In this document: one piece after another, positions 1-8,420 of the stretch | Layout of the letters: every line of letters starts with the position of its first letter | Position numbering within the stretch: the stretch's first letter is position 1 | Source: Nematopogon swammerdamellus | Taxonomy: Eukaryota; Arthropoda; Insecta; Lepidoptera; Adelidae | DNA length: 64,000 bases | Direction of reading: 5' to 3' | Assembly (NCBI GenBank): GCA_946902875.1 | Contig: OX336345.1 | Location: 22,661,395-22,725,394, forward strand | The notes under the pieces: generated by a model | What the model saw: the letters and a program-made list of their open reading frames with translations, nothing else | Databases searched by the model: none | Told to the model about the DNA's origin: nothing | Program-made: the position numbers and the translations under genes

Positions 1-170
1 GTATTTGATGTCGTCGTCCCACCTGTCGGGTGGATCGGCCAGTGTCCCGAGTACATGTGGACATGACGGTAAGTCTTCTTAAGTAAGTAAGAGAATATTC
101 TCTTTACGTTATACAAGTCGCAGATACAGGGTTATATATAATATAATTCTCTACACAGAGCGCGGAACAC

Positions 171-290
171 AATTTTTAGGGTCCCGTACCGCCGGGACTC
201 TCCGGAGGTACGGGAAAGAAGGAACACCGACTACTCTGCTTACCCCGATTTTCGGGATACAGCGTGCGGTATGTATGTATGTATGCTAGT
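171..290 (+). repeat. Family E dispersed repeat, 3' part
   Basis: This is a fragment of a repeat seen better at 62222-62550. It ends in the recognisable stretch CTGCTTACCCCGATT, followed by a short ATGT microsatellite. The inner part of the family is missing. Bases 1-170 hold nothing I recognise. Confidence 0.6.
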
Positions 291-569
291 TTTATCCGCG
301 GCTTTACTTTCGAATCCGGTCGGCATGTAGGTACTAATGAGTTTTTTCTAACGAAAAAAATTACGTGCATACCTACACCTGGCTGCTTCACCGTTCGGAA
401 CTGGTGTAAAACTGTAGGTTCCTTCCATTGCCCCTTTATAGGTGGTAGGCTCAAATTGTAGCCGACTGAGTTGGTACCACCCTACTGGATGTAAGATGGC
501 CCGCATAGCAGCCTCGGTTGTGTTCTCCTCTAGTCCAGTATAGCCAGCAATACAGGCAAGTCTCCGGTA

Positions 570-1037
570 TTTATTTTATTTATTTATTTATTTATTTTAA
601 ACTTTCAGAAAGAAACAGTTACAAAATGAATACATAGTAAATTAACTCTAGACCAGGGATGGGCAAACTTTTTTTTTACACTGGCCAATATTTACAAACA
701 TAATCTATGGGGGGCCTGATTCGAATATCTATAGATGTTCGAATCAGGTACAGTGTACCAGGTGCAATATTGAAAAGGTAAATTTATATTTATTGCACGT
801 ATCTATTATTTTATTAATTAATGTAATCAAGTACACTATTTAATGTATAAAGAAATGTTAAATTTATCTACTTCTGGGTCGATGGTCGCGGGCCGGATTG
901 CAACCGTTCGCGGGCCGGAGATGGCCCGCGGGCCGTAGTTTGCCCATCCCTGCTCTAGACTAACACCTAAACCAGTAAAGTTTCTACAAATAATTTTAAT
1001 CCTACAATTAATAATATCAACAGAACTTATAGGACGG
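570..1037 (-). repeat. LINE 3' end with TAAA tail, inserted in SINE B
   Basis: Read on the minus strand this block ends in a (TAAA)n tail (570-600 on the plus strand), typical of a 5'-truncated LINE insertion. It carries its own later insertion, the hAT MITE at 654-952. No coding sequence remains. Confidence 0.55.
654..952. mobile_element. hAT-type MITE with 8-bp target duplication
   Basis: The 299-bp element starts CAGGGATGGGCAAAC and ends with the exact inverse, GTTTGCCCATCCCTG. It is flanked by the perfect 8-bp duplication CTCTAGAC (646-653 and 953-960), the hAT hallmark. It is non-autonomous, with no transposase. It contains a GC-rich part with repeated GCGGGCCG. Confidence 0.92.
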
Positions 1038-1259
1038 TATGGCACCTACCTTCTCTGAGGTGATATTGGCTGGTCGGACCATGTGCTTTGGCCCCTCCGA
1101 CTAAGCCACCCATACCGGATTACATTAAAAAAATGTGGTAAGTCCACCTTTGCGCATCCATTCCAAAGGTTGATCGGAATAAATCGCTTTGACAAATTAA
1201 GGTTTGCGCACCATTCCATTCCATTCCAAATGTAGCGAAAAGGTGTCGTTTCGAATCAG

Positions 1260-1884
1260 TTATTTTTTTATTATTGACGCCCATGGACATTCGGTCGTAT
1301 GCGGGGGTTGCGAATGCCATGCCGGCCTGACAGGTCCATTCACGCCCCTCTTGAAGGACCCGAGACTGTACTTAGGGGGAAATATAGTGGCCGGGAAAGC
1401 GTTCCAGAGTTTACCGGTTATGTAGAGGAATGATCTGCAGATTCGTTTGATACGCTACACCAGATAGGTAATTTAAATAGGCAGTGTGGTCAGATTCTTC
1501 AGTATTCATGTTTATGCTGTAAATATTAATGCTCTTGTGAGCGGTAGTATGGGTTAATTATTTGTGAGTTACTATAATATAATACTTATATACAAGGTAC
1601 TAACAAAACATGGTGACTTGCGAAGTTTGTTTGTCAGTTCTTCTTCGCATTGAATTTAGAACTGGCGGAATTTTCGACATGTCCAAGCGTAGGTTACCTA
1701 CCTATGGATGAAATTATACAATAAACAATAAACGCATCCGCAGTAAGTCCAGCATGTAGGGATGCAATCCCTGCCCAGTGCGCGTGGTGCGAAGGTGGAA
1801 AGGGGACGCCGGGATCGCATTAAACAGCTCCTCCGAGCACTCCCCATTGAATAAGCGATAGAACACACTTAGGTTGTAGTTGTA
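1260..1884 (-). pseudogene. LINE-A 3' end, 5'-truncated and interrupted
   Basis: On the minus strand the sequence encodes the C-terminus of a LINE reverse-transcriptase protein (for example SVFYRLFNGECSEELFNAI), matching the LINE-A copy at 18243-20574. It is 5'-truncated near 1884 and split by the repeat at 1455-1732. Confidence 0.75.
1455..1732 (+). repeat. Repeat with CAATAAA-type tail, inserted in LINE-A
   Basis: The block contains GTCAGTTCTTCTTCGC and ends in an ACAATAAACAATAAA tail. Copies occur at 28460-28590 and 45375-45510. Tails of this kind are typical of 3' ends of CR1-like LINEs or their SINEs. The LINE-A sequence resumes directly after it. Confidence 0.65.
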
Positions 1885-2534
1885 GTTAAGCCAGATTATT
1901 GGCAACATTATGTTGAGTGACAACTATAGAAAAAGGGATGATGATGCGCGGCGTGGCTTGTGGCCACATACACCCTGGCGCATGTTTGACCACATCGCTA
2001 AGCTTGGTTCAGTGTGTCGTCGCGGAACTCGGAATTGTTCGGATACGTGCTTATTCAGACGTATTCATTACTCGCGCAAACAACTTAAACATTTTATAAC
2101 CGTTTATGTAAACACCAACTAGCACGCTTGCTTTCAAAACGGTTTCCTAATCTTTTGTGCCAAAGTTGTTTTAGCCTAGAAACCAAATGGCATGTTTTCA
2201 GTTAAGACGAGACGCACGTTAACTTTCTCCATACAAAATCGTCTTTCGGCATTTATGTTTTTTACCCCCTTAAACCTTATCCGGTGTTTACCATTTTTTT
2301 GTTGTTGTAATAAGGACAGTCGAATCTATGTTCATGTATTTTTATTTTTAGCTTAATGAACTTCATGACATCAAGAAATAAAAAATTCCATGTTTTTTCG
2401 GTCGAAATAAAAATTTTTAGCTCCGGTTTTGAAGGTATATCTAAACAAAAAAAATTACAGGAACGTAGATGGAACTACTATTTTTAAGTACCAGCCCCAC
2501 ACAGTACTAGCGATCAATAAAAATAGCCACTCAC
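1885..2534. other. Intergenic or intronic sequence, little recognised
   Basis: No gene is seen. Bases 2202-2290 are a copy of dispersed family H (GTTAAGACGAGACG start, then TCTTTCGGCATTTATGTT), which recurs inside a SINE at 31291-31398. The rest is AT-rich and, if the coiled-coil gene extends this far, intronic. Confidence 0.5.
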
Positions 2535-2650
2535 CTGTCGTGTATCTTGTGGATGCTGTACCAGCGCTGCCCTCCTCAGCTGCGCGATAGCTCGATCCTT
2601 AGATTTAATTTCCTCCAGCTGGAACAACGTTCCAAATATTGCTTGGTATT
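2535..2650 (-). CDS. Probable exon of a coiled-coil protein (partial gene)
   Basis: On the minus strand a 116-nt segment is bounded by an acceptor (TTTACAG before 2650) and a strong donor (CAG/GTGAGT at 2535/2534). Read with two leading bases it gives 38 codons that start YQAIFGTLFQLEE and end HPQDTRQ. The charged, leucine-spaced composition suits a coiled coil and fits the same-strand exons at 3653-3766 and 7529-7915. The start phase does not match the end phase of the 3653-3766 exon, so a small exon may lie between them, or the assignment to this gene may be wrong. Family not recognised. Confidence 0.55.
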
Positions 2651-3181
2651 CTGTAAATTTCAGAAGTGGGACTTATAAAAATCACGATATGAAGGTAAAT
2701 TTTTAGAAGTGTGAAATGTTTATTGAACCCCACCCACCATCCGTAAATACTAATAGTGTAAATATGTAATTATACAAGTAATATCTAAGTGGTGACCGTT
2801 AAGTAAATTTATTGCTCACACATAATGATCAGGCGTTGTCGTGTGCGTGGTCAATTTACAAAATGTACATAAATAACACTCCTTGGATTCGCCGTATTCG
2901 AGTAAAAGTGGTCACGAAAGTTCTGCAGTCGGGATACTTGTCTTTTCGAATACGTCTGCACATCCGATATTTGCATTTTCTTCTATGTTACTCGGTCGCG
3001 ATACTAGGACATATAATTCGACACTCATTCAACAAAATGCATTCATAGTCCAATCAACGAATGGCCCAAAAGGAGGTGTAGAGTGCGTGAGCAGGGTCAA
3101 AAGCGAATTCTTTAGAAACCTGTTCGGGGTGCTTAGGGAGTAAACATACTAAAAGTCCTGGCGGCCTGTGGTGTGGAGTAT
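2651..3181. other. Unassigned interval
   Basis: A reading frame of 86 codons on the plus strand (2883-3143) is open but has no features I recognise and may be chance or a decayed repeat. An exon of the minus-strand coiled-coil gene could hide here, because the phases of its neighbours do not match; I could not pin one down. Confidence 0.3.
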
Positions 3182-3761
3182 GAGGATGAGTACCTACTGG
3201 TGTGTGCTGATGCTTACCAGTTTGTGTACTTGCGCGCGCGTATCCTTCTGCGGCAGAGAGTCGCGCGCGGCGCGCTCCGCCTCCTGCGCGCGCTGCTCCG
3301 CCGCTCTCTCGCGCTCCGCTGCGGTTGAGGATGAGTACCTACTGGTGTGTGCTGATGCTTACCAGTTTGTGTACTTGCGCGCGCGTATCCTTCTGCAGCA
3401 GAGAGTCGCGCGCGGCGCGCTCCGCCTCCTGCGCGCGCTGCTCCGCCGCTCTCTCGCGCTCCGCTGCGGTTGAGGATGAGTACCTACTGGTGTGTGCTGA
3501 TGCTTACCAGTTTGTCTACTTGCGCGCGCGTATCCTTCTGCAGCAGAGAGTCGCGCGCGGCGCGCTCCGCCTCCTGCGCGCGCTGCTCCGCCGCTCTCTC
3601 GCGCTCCGCTGCGGTTGAGGATGAGTACCTACTGGTGTGTGCTGATGCTTACCAGCTTGTGTACTTGCGCGCGCGTATCCTTCTGCAGCAGAGAGTCGCG
3701 CGCGGCGCGCTCCGCCTCCTGCGCGCGCTGCTCCGCCGCTCTCTCGCGCTCCGCTGCGGTT
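3182..3761. repeat. Fourfold 145-bp tandem duplication containing an exon
   Basis: Four head-to-tail copies start at 3182, 3327, 3472 and 3617, each 145 bp and nearly identical. Each unit holds, on the minus strand, 109 nt of the 3653-3766 exon, its donor GTAAGC and 36 nt of intron. Only the last unit (3617-3761) keeps the splice acceptor just outside it. Because 145 is not a multiple of three, long open frames on both strands shift between copies; they are by-products of the GC-rich repeat. Confidence 0.95.
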
Positions 3762-3766
3762 GCCAC
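3653..3766 (-). CDS. Second coding exon of the coiled-coil protein (partial)
   Basis: The exon is 114 nt, phase 0 at both ends, between the acceptor TTTTCAG (ending at 3767) and the donor CTG/GTAAGC (3653/3652). Its 38 residues begin VATAAERERAAEQR and end QVHKL, a highly charged Ala/Glu/Arg-rich helix. It joins in phase to the first coding exon at 7529-7915, whose last residues are SLQEKLK, giving a continuous coiled coil. Three further copies of the exon with donors follow in the intron but lack acceptors. Reading through the donor meets a stop after eight codons, so the extra copies should not be translated. Confidence 0.75.
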
Positions 3767-3809
3767 CTGAAAACAAACATAGTCAATCGTTCATTGTCAT
3801 TTATTTGAC

Positions 3810-4515
3810 GATCATTTGGCGCCGAGCCACCCATAAGGTATCTGGGTTAATCAAATTTTTCTTGTTTTTCGTATCTGTCTGAAAACAGGGTATCATCTTG
3901 ACAAACTCACCTTATTTTAATAGTTACAGCAACTCTCAGATAAGTAATTGATTACTAAGAAAGAAGCTGCACAAAGAATTTTGAGTAATTTAAAAAAATA
4001 TATTGGTTACCCCTGAGGACAACCCCTTTTTTCCATACGAAACTGAATTGTCGCCTGGGTCACCCTTAAAAATTTGGTTAATGTTTTATTTTAAATAGTT
4101 CTCTACTTTTATTTCAATTGCCTATCAACCTAAGTATTTTATACTTATTGATTGTCAACTAAGTAATAAATTGTTATAAATTTGTTTTTTTTTATTTAAC
4201 TTTGAAGCTGGTTTTTAGAAAAAGTTGATCCACCTATCTAACGACGCCCATGGACATTCGGTCGTATCCGGGGTTTGCGAAAGTGACAATTTTCTATGTC
4301 TAAGTGTGTTGGAACGCTTGAATTCAACTGACTGGGCAGGGAATACATCCATACACGATTGACTTACCGCTGATGTCAACCAATCGGGTATATTTGCTCT
4401 ACAGAGACGGTAAACTCTGGCACGCTCTCCCTGTCCATGCATTAAGCCAAGTACAATCTAGTGTTCTTCAAAAGGAGCGTAAATAGGCACCTCTCACACC
4501 AGCACGACATTCGCG
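3810..4515. repeat. LINE-A 3' fragments in inverted arrangement
   Basis: Bases 3813-3838 and 4234-4280 match the extreme 3' end of LINE-A in minus orientation. Bases 4325-4515 match a more internal 3' part in plus orientation. A minus-to-plus switch like this is what twin priming or two insertions would leave. The interval 3841-4230 is AT-rich with no recognised feature. Confidence 0.6.
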
Positions 4516-4519
4516 AGCC

Positions 4520-4575
4520 CCGCAAACCTGTTCGACTGCACTCTAACAGCCATATTTCAATAAACAATAAACTAA
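4520..4575 (+). repeat. CAATAAA-tailed repeat end
   Basis: A short fragment ends in CAATAAACAATAAAC, the tail type also seen at 1732, 28585 and 45503. Confidence 0.45.
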
Positions 4576-4607
4576 TGTCTATCAGTTATTATTGCTTGGG
4601 AAAATAC

Positions 4608-4991
4608 TTTTTTTTTTTTTATGGAACCTGACACGGTTGGCTACATCACCTACAACATCCGTGATGTCAGCCCATAACACAGGGTGAACTTGGTGCCATG
4701 TCAGTGCTTTCCTTCATTTCATGTCGGCTACACTAAACTGGACGGAAAACACGAACTATTTACATAGCCGTTTCGACCGACGTTTCGTTCAGTGCGGTGG
4801 TACCAACCCGGCCGGGATAAACCCTACCACCTAGTAAGGTAAGAAGGGAAGGGACCTACAGTTTAACGTGGAATCCGAACCACGGTCAGCCTCCAACGGT
4901 TGAGCGGTCACCCATCCAATCACTGACCGCGCTCAGCGTTGCTTAATAACAGTTGACTAACCAACCGCGCCACTGAGCTACCGAGGCTGAC
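4608..4991 (-). mobile_element. SINE A (tRNA/5S chimeric SINE), full copy
   Basis: The copy is in minus orientation. Poly(T) at 4608-4620 is the tail, and the head (inverse of GCCTCGGTAGCTCAGTGG) ends at 4991. A 5S-like stretch and the T-arm-like B box lie between them. It is followed directly by a family E fragment, and the same junction recurs near 61595. Confidence 0.9.
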
Positions 4992-5085
4992 GAATTTTCT
5001 TATCCCTTAGTCGACTTTTACGACATGCGACGGGGAGAGATGCAGTGGGGCTATTCTTTTTGAGTACCGACCCCACACGGTGCAT
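4992..5085 (-). repeat. Family E fragment fused to the SINE A head
   Basis: The minus-strand end of family E (inverse of GGGGCCGGTACTTAAAAAGA) abuts the SINE A head. Bases 5086-5447 hold no recognised feature apart from an open frame leading into the IR gene. Confidence 0.7.
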
Positions 5086-5447
5086 ATAATTTACCACTTT
5101 ATACATGATAATTTTTCTTCGGAGGAACCACACATCAAACCCTCAACTGGGAGTCCAGCGCCACTAAACTACCGACCACCACATGTAGTGATAGTTTCTC
5201 ATTTAATTTTGCCAGTAATTTGTTTACCCTCGTTCGTTATGAAAACGCAAACACGCGAATAAACGACTCACCCAATGAAATGTTAGCACTCAATCTGCCG
5301 CCGATGTTGACATTCACCATTGTGCTCCCTTCGCGCCTAACGAGCCGCACCCGCTCACCACATAATCCAGACCTCGTTGCCCAACCCAAACATTTCACAG
5401 CCATACTTCAGAGGAAAACCACGCACTCGCCAACGCTCGACCCTAAT

Positions 5448-7455
5448 ATGAAGATTATGAGCATTTTGTCGTTTGTATTCATCGTCATCAGTCTTGGAGC
5501 ATCGAAAATAATCAATAATGCAATATATAAAAACATCAGAAGCATAACATTCGAGGAGCAGTACGCCAAGCAAATAGCCCACAAGATCTACGACGAACTG
5601 AGCAGCTGGTACTTCACCCTCGTCTGCACCAAGAACGACACCTTCGAGAATAGCATTCTGAAAAATATCGAAAACATCGGCTACGGATTCCCAATAATGA
5701 TGATGAAAGGACAAGTCAAAACTCAGGGAGAGCTCAGACTAGACATACACGGGAAGACAGCCTACATAGTCACATATCCCGTGTTGTCTTTAAAGGTCGT
5801 GGACGACCTAATTACGACGCTTAAAAGCGTACGAACGTGGAAGCCAAGGAGCAACGTCGTCTTCGTCTTGAAGCGGCCCGTCAACATCACCAAATACTTC
5901 ATGTACGACGTGCGCCAACACTTCATTCTCCTGTGGAGCCGCAGAATCGTCAACACCATCCTCATATTGTGGTCGTCAGGCCTAAGAGTGTACACCTTTA
6001 ATCCGTTCACCGATCAAGTCTTGGACATCACGAAGCTCTCCCCCATACCGAAAGTTTTAGAGAAGAAGTTCGCAAACATGAACGGCTATCCCCTACGTGT
6101 GGCCCAATTCCGAAAGTTTCTAACTTCGACCAGTCGAGGTACTGTGAGTTGCAATAACTCTCTAACAGCGGGCCTCATTAAATATTTGAATGCTACTTGC
6201 ATAACTTCGGAGCCGAGAGATCACGGAACTGTGGGAATGCTTTACAATAATGGCACGGCTACCGGAGCGACGGCCGAACTGATCGATGGCTATGCTGACA
6301 TAGAACTGAACTCGAGAATCCTGAAGTTACAGTACTACGGCGTCATCGACACCACCTATCCGTTGACTCAAGATGACTTGTGTTTTTTAGTACCTAAGGG
6401 CCCCAAGCAGAGCAGTTTGATGGCCGTTTTAAAGTTCTTGCCACCCACAGCACTACTGTTTTTAATCGGCATTATGATATTGGCAATTATTTTGGCGCTC
6501 ATGGTTCGCAAATTTGAGAAGAACTGGTTCGGGATACCCGGCCGACAAAGTACGGGATCCGCCGCCATGAATCTAGTGAAATGCTTCCTGAGACAGTCTG
6601 TGATAATCAGATTTTCAGGAACAGCATTTCGAATACTGGTTTTAGCCATTCAAATGTACTCACTAGTATTGGACTGCGCAATCGATGTAAGTAACTACAT
6701 ATTATCTGTAGATAGGTAATCCTAAATGCCTTTAGTTCTTTTTCTGCTGCGAATTATGAGTGTATGTCCGTCCGCGGTCTATGTATCACATGTGAATATT
6801 ATAGTGATGTTTAATCTTACAGGGAGTTCTAGTGACGGCGATCACATATCCAAGCTACTATGCAGACATCAACACTCTCGCTGAGCTCGCGACATCAGAT
6901 TACCAAATCGGTATCCAAAACCGTCATCTCACCGCCTACGGGAAAGACTTAGATCCCAAGATAGCGGAGCGCAATGTCGTCATGTCTGAGGAGAAAATGG
7001 TGGAGCTACTCGATGCGAAGGTATCCGGACAGGCCTACTTGATGAGGAGTTCCGAAGCCACATTCATCAGTAGGCAGAAGAAACACACGACAAGCAACGA
7101 CAGGCCATTCTACCATAAAATGTCGGAGAGCGCGATTCCGTGCCTGATAGTTTACGGCCTGCATCACGGATCACCGTACCTTCCTCGCGTAGATCGCTTC
7201 ATGTCATCGCTCAGCCAGTCCGGTGTCCTTTCCTACTGGTTACGGGTGAAGTCCTACAGCCTGTACAACTATGGACCGAAGGGCCTCTACGAAGGTGCGG
7301 CGAAAGCGAAAGCCCCTCTCGACTTAGAGAACACACACGGAATGTTTAGTGTTTGGTTCGCAGGAGTTATCGTCAGCACTGGCGTTTTCCTAATTGAGTT
7401 TTTTTGTCCGTCTATTCCTGCAAAGTTGAACAAACTTATCAATGTTTTTAAATAG
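5448..7455 (+). CDS. Divergent ionotropic receptor (IR), chemosensory cation channel
   Basis: The gene has two exons, 5448-6686 and 6823-7455, with a phase-0 intron (donor GAT/GTAAGT, acceptor TTACAG). It encodes about 623 residues. I chose the ATG at 5448 because it opens a signal peptide (MKIMSILSFVFIVISLGAS); the frame is open further upstream and an ATG at 5280 is possible. Seen in order: extracellular N-terminal and S1 region; S2 half with TTYPLTQDDLCFLVPKG near residues 303-319, a typical IR block; transmembrane 1 about 334-353; pore-like loop about 374-390; transmembrane 2 about 394-416, crossing the intron site; the block LVTAITYPSYYADINTLAEL after it; last transmembrane segment about 588-607. 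IRs are ionotropic-glutamate-receptor relatives that sense tastants, odours or humidity, usually with co-receptors such as IR25a or IR76b. The fast divergence and the single intron fit a lineage-specific lepidopteran IR; the subfamily is not assigned. No frameshift or stop is seen. Confidence 0.93.
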
Positions 7456-7502
7456 TCACGCACGTAATTATCTATTTATGAATCAAGAGATGAGTGTCTA
7501 AA

Positions 7503-7508
7503 AATAAA
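7503..7508 (+). promoter_or_regulatory. Polyadenylation signal of the IR gene
   Basis: AATAAA lies 48 nt after the IR stop codon and only about 20 nt before the splice donor of the opposite-strand coiled-coil exon at 7529. The two genes are therefore very tightly packed here. Confidence 0.7.
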
Positions 7509-7528
7509 AATGTATTGTATTAGTTTAC

Positions 7529-7915
7529 CTTGAGCTTTTCCTGAAGGCTTTTGTTTGCCGCCTTGAGAGACTGAATCTCGCTGCATAATCTCTTCACGCC
7601 CACACTCGGGGGCGGTGGATCAGTTTGCTTCTCAGGTTTGGGCAGGCTCCGGAGCTGTTTGTCCAGGGCCTCCTCCCTCATCTTGTATTCAGTCTTTAGC
7701 TGGCGCAAGTTGCCCTCCTGTTGAGCCTTCAGCGCCCGGACTCCGCTCCGCTCGACGTCGAGCGATTTCTTCAAGGTCGCATTTTCGAGCCGCAACCTTT
7801 CCACAAGGCGCTTCATCTTGTTGAGAAAGCTTTCGTCCACACTCCTCTTGGCGGCTTCGTCGGAAGCGGCACTGGAGAGGCGGCTGCTGGAGGTCGAAAT
7901 GTCGGTGGACGCCAT
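7529..7915 (-). CDS. First coding exon of a coiled-coil protein (partial gene)
   Basis: The ATG at 7915 sits in a good context (CCACCGAG before it). The exon encodes 129 residues and ends in phase 0 at a donor, AAG/GTAAAC (7529/7528). Residues 1-25 are Ser/Ala-rich (MASTDISTSSSRLSSAASDE). Residues about 28-92 form a heptad-like coiled coil (NKMKRLVERLRLENATLKK and on). A proline-rich linker (DPPPPSVG) follows, then a second coil running into the exon at 3653-3766. The layout resembles insect quick-to-court/JAKMIP-like coiled-coil proteins, which act at microtubules and membranes; this is a tentative impression, not a firm assignment. The sequence upstream to 8091 is probably 5' UTR, starting at a possible acceptor TTTCAG (8092-8097), so non-coding exons may lie further right. 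Confidence 0.8.
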
Positions 7916-8091
7916 CTCGGTGGCGCCACCGTTTGTTCGTTGCTGCGGATGGAACAGCCGGTCGGTACCCGATCGTCCGCGGTCTATGCCCTCGGGGGGT
8001 GCGATGAAATTCGTTTACTTCGGTCGTGCGAGCTTTGATCTTCGATGTGCGGTGACGTCGTTCGTTGGCGAGATGCCGCGCGTTGCCAATT
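7916..8091 (-). other. Probable 5' UTR of the coiled-coil gene
   Basis: The segment is CpG-rich and lies between the start codon at 7915 and an acceptor-like TTTCAG on the minus strand. It has no upstream ATG in a long frame. The plus-strand open frames here are shadows. Confidence 0.5.
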
Positions 8092-8332
8092 CTGAAACGT
8101 AAATATTCGTTACAGTTAAATTCTTTGCGGAGTAATGCGTGTCAATGTTACCGGTACACAGCGATGCGGTGATAAATATTTATACATTTGACAGTACAGT
8201 ATTTATGTAGTATTCGTTTGTAGTTTATCATATCATATTGCTTTTCTGCTTAATACATTGCCATTGCCACAAACTATTCTTGTTCGCCTGCATATACTTC
8301 TCCCACATCCCAAAGGTTGGTTAGAATAGAAT

Positions 8333-8412
8333 GCCTCACGGCATTAAGCTCACCTAATGTGCCTAATTTGTATAAATTTGTGTTCAATAAAGAATATATA
8401 CATACATAAATA
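8333..8412 (+). repeat. LINE/SINE 3' end with CAATAAAG
   Basis: The stretch GCCTCACGGCATTAAGCTC, then TTGTATAAATTTGTGTTC and CAATAAAG, with an AT microsatellite behind it, is a familiar lepidopteran retroelement 3' end. Only the end is present. Confidence 0.5.
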
Positions 8413-8420
8413 CATACAAT

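Larger units (their letters stand above)
292..1130 (+). repeat. SINE B (tRNA-derived), interrupted copy
   Basis: The two halves, 292-569 and 1038-1130, together match the full SINE B copy at 28645-29010. The first half starts inside the tRNA-like head (TTCGAATCCGG, a B box) and the second ends in an A-rich tail. The stretch CGGTAT flanks both sides of the intervening 570-1037 block, as expected for a later insertion. Confidence 0.75.

Noticed and set aside
3168..3834. Plus- and minus-strand Arg/Ala/Leu-rich frames over the 145-bp repeats
   Set aside because: They are shadows; the supported reading is the 114-nt minus-strand exon with splice sites.
5220..6719. IR start at 5220 and end at 6719 as one continuous frame
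   Set aside because: 5220 is TTG, a signal peptide starts at 5448, and GTAAGT at 6687 joins in phase to 6823.
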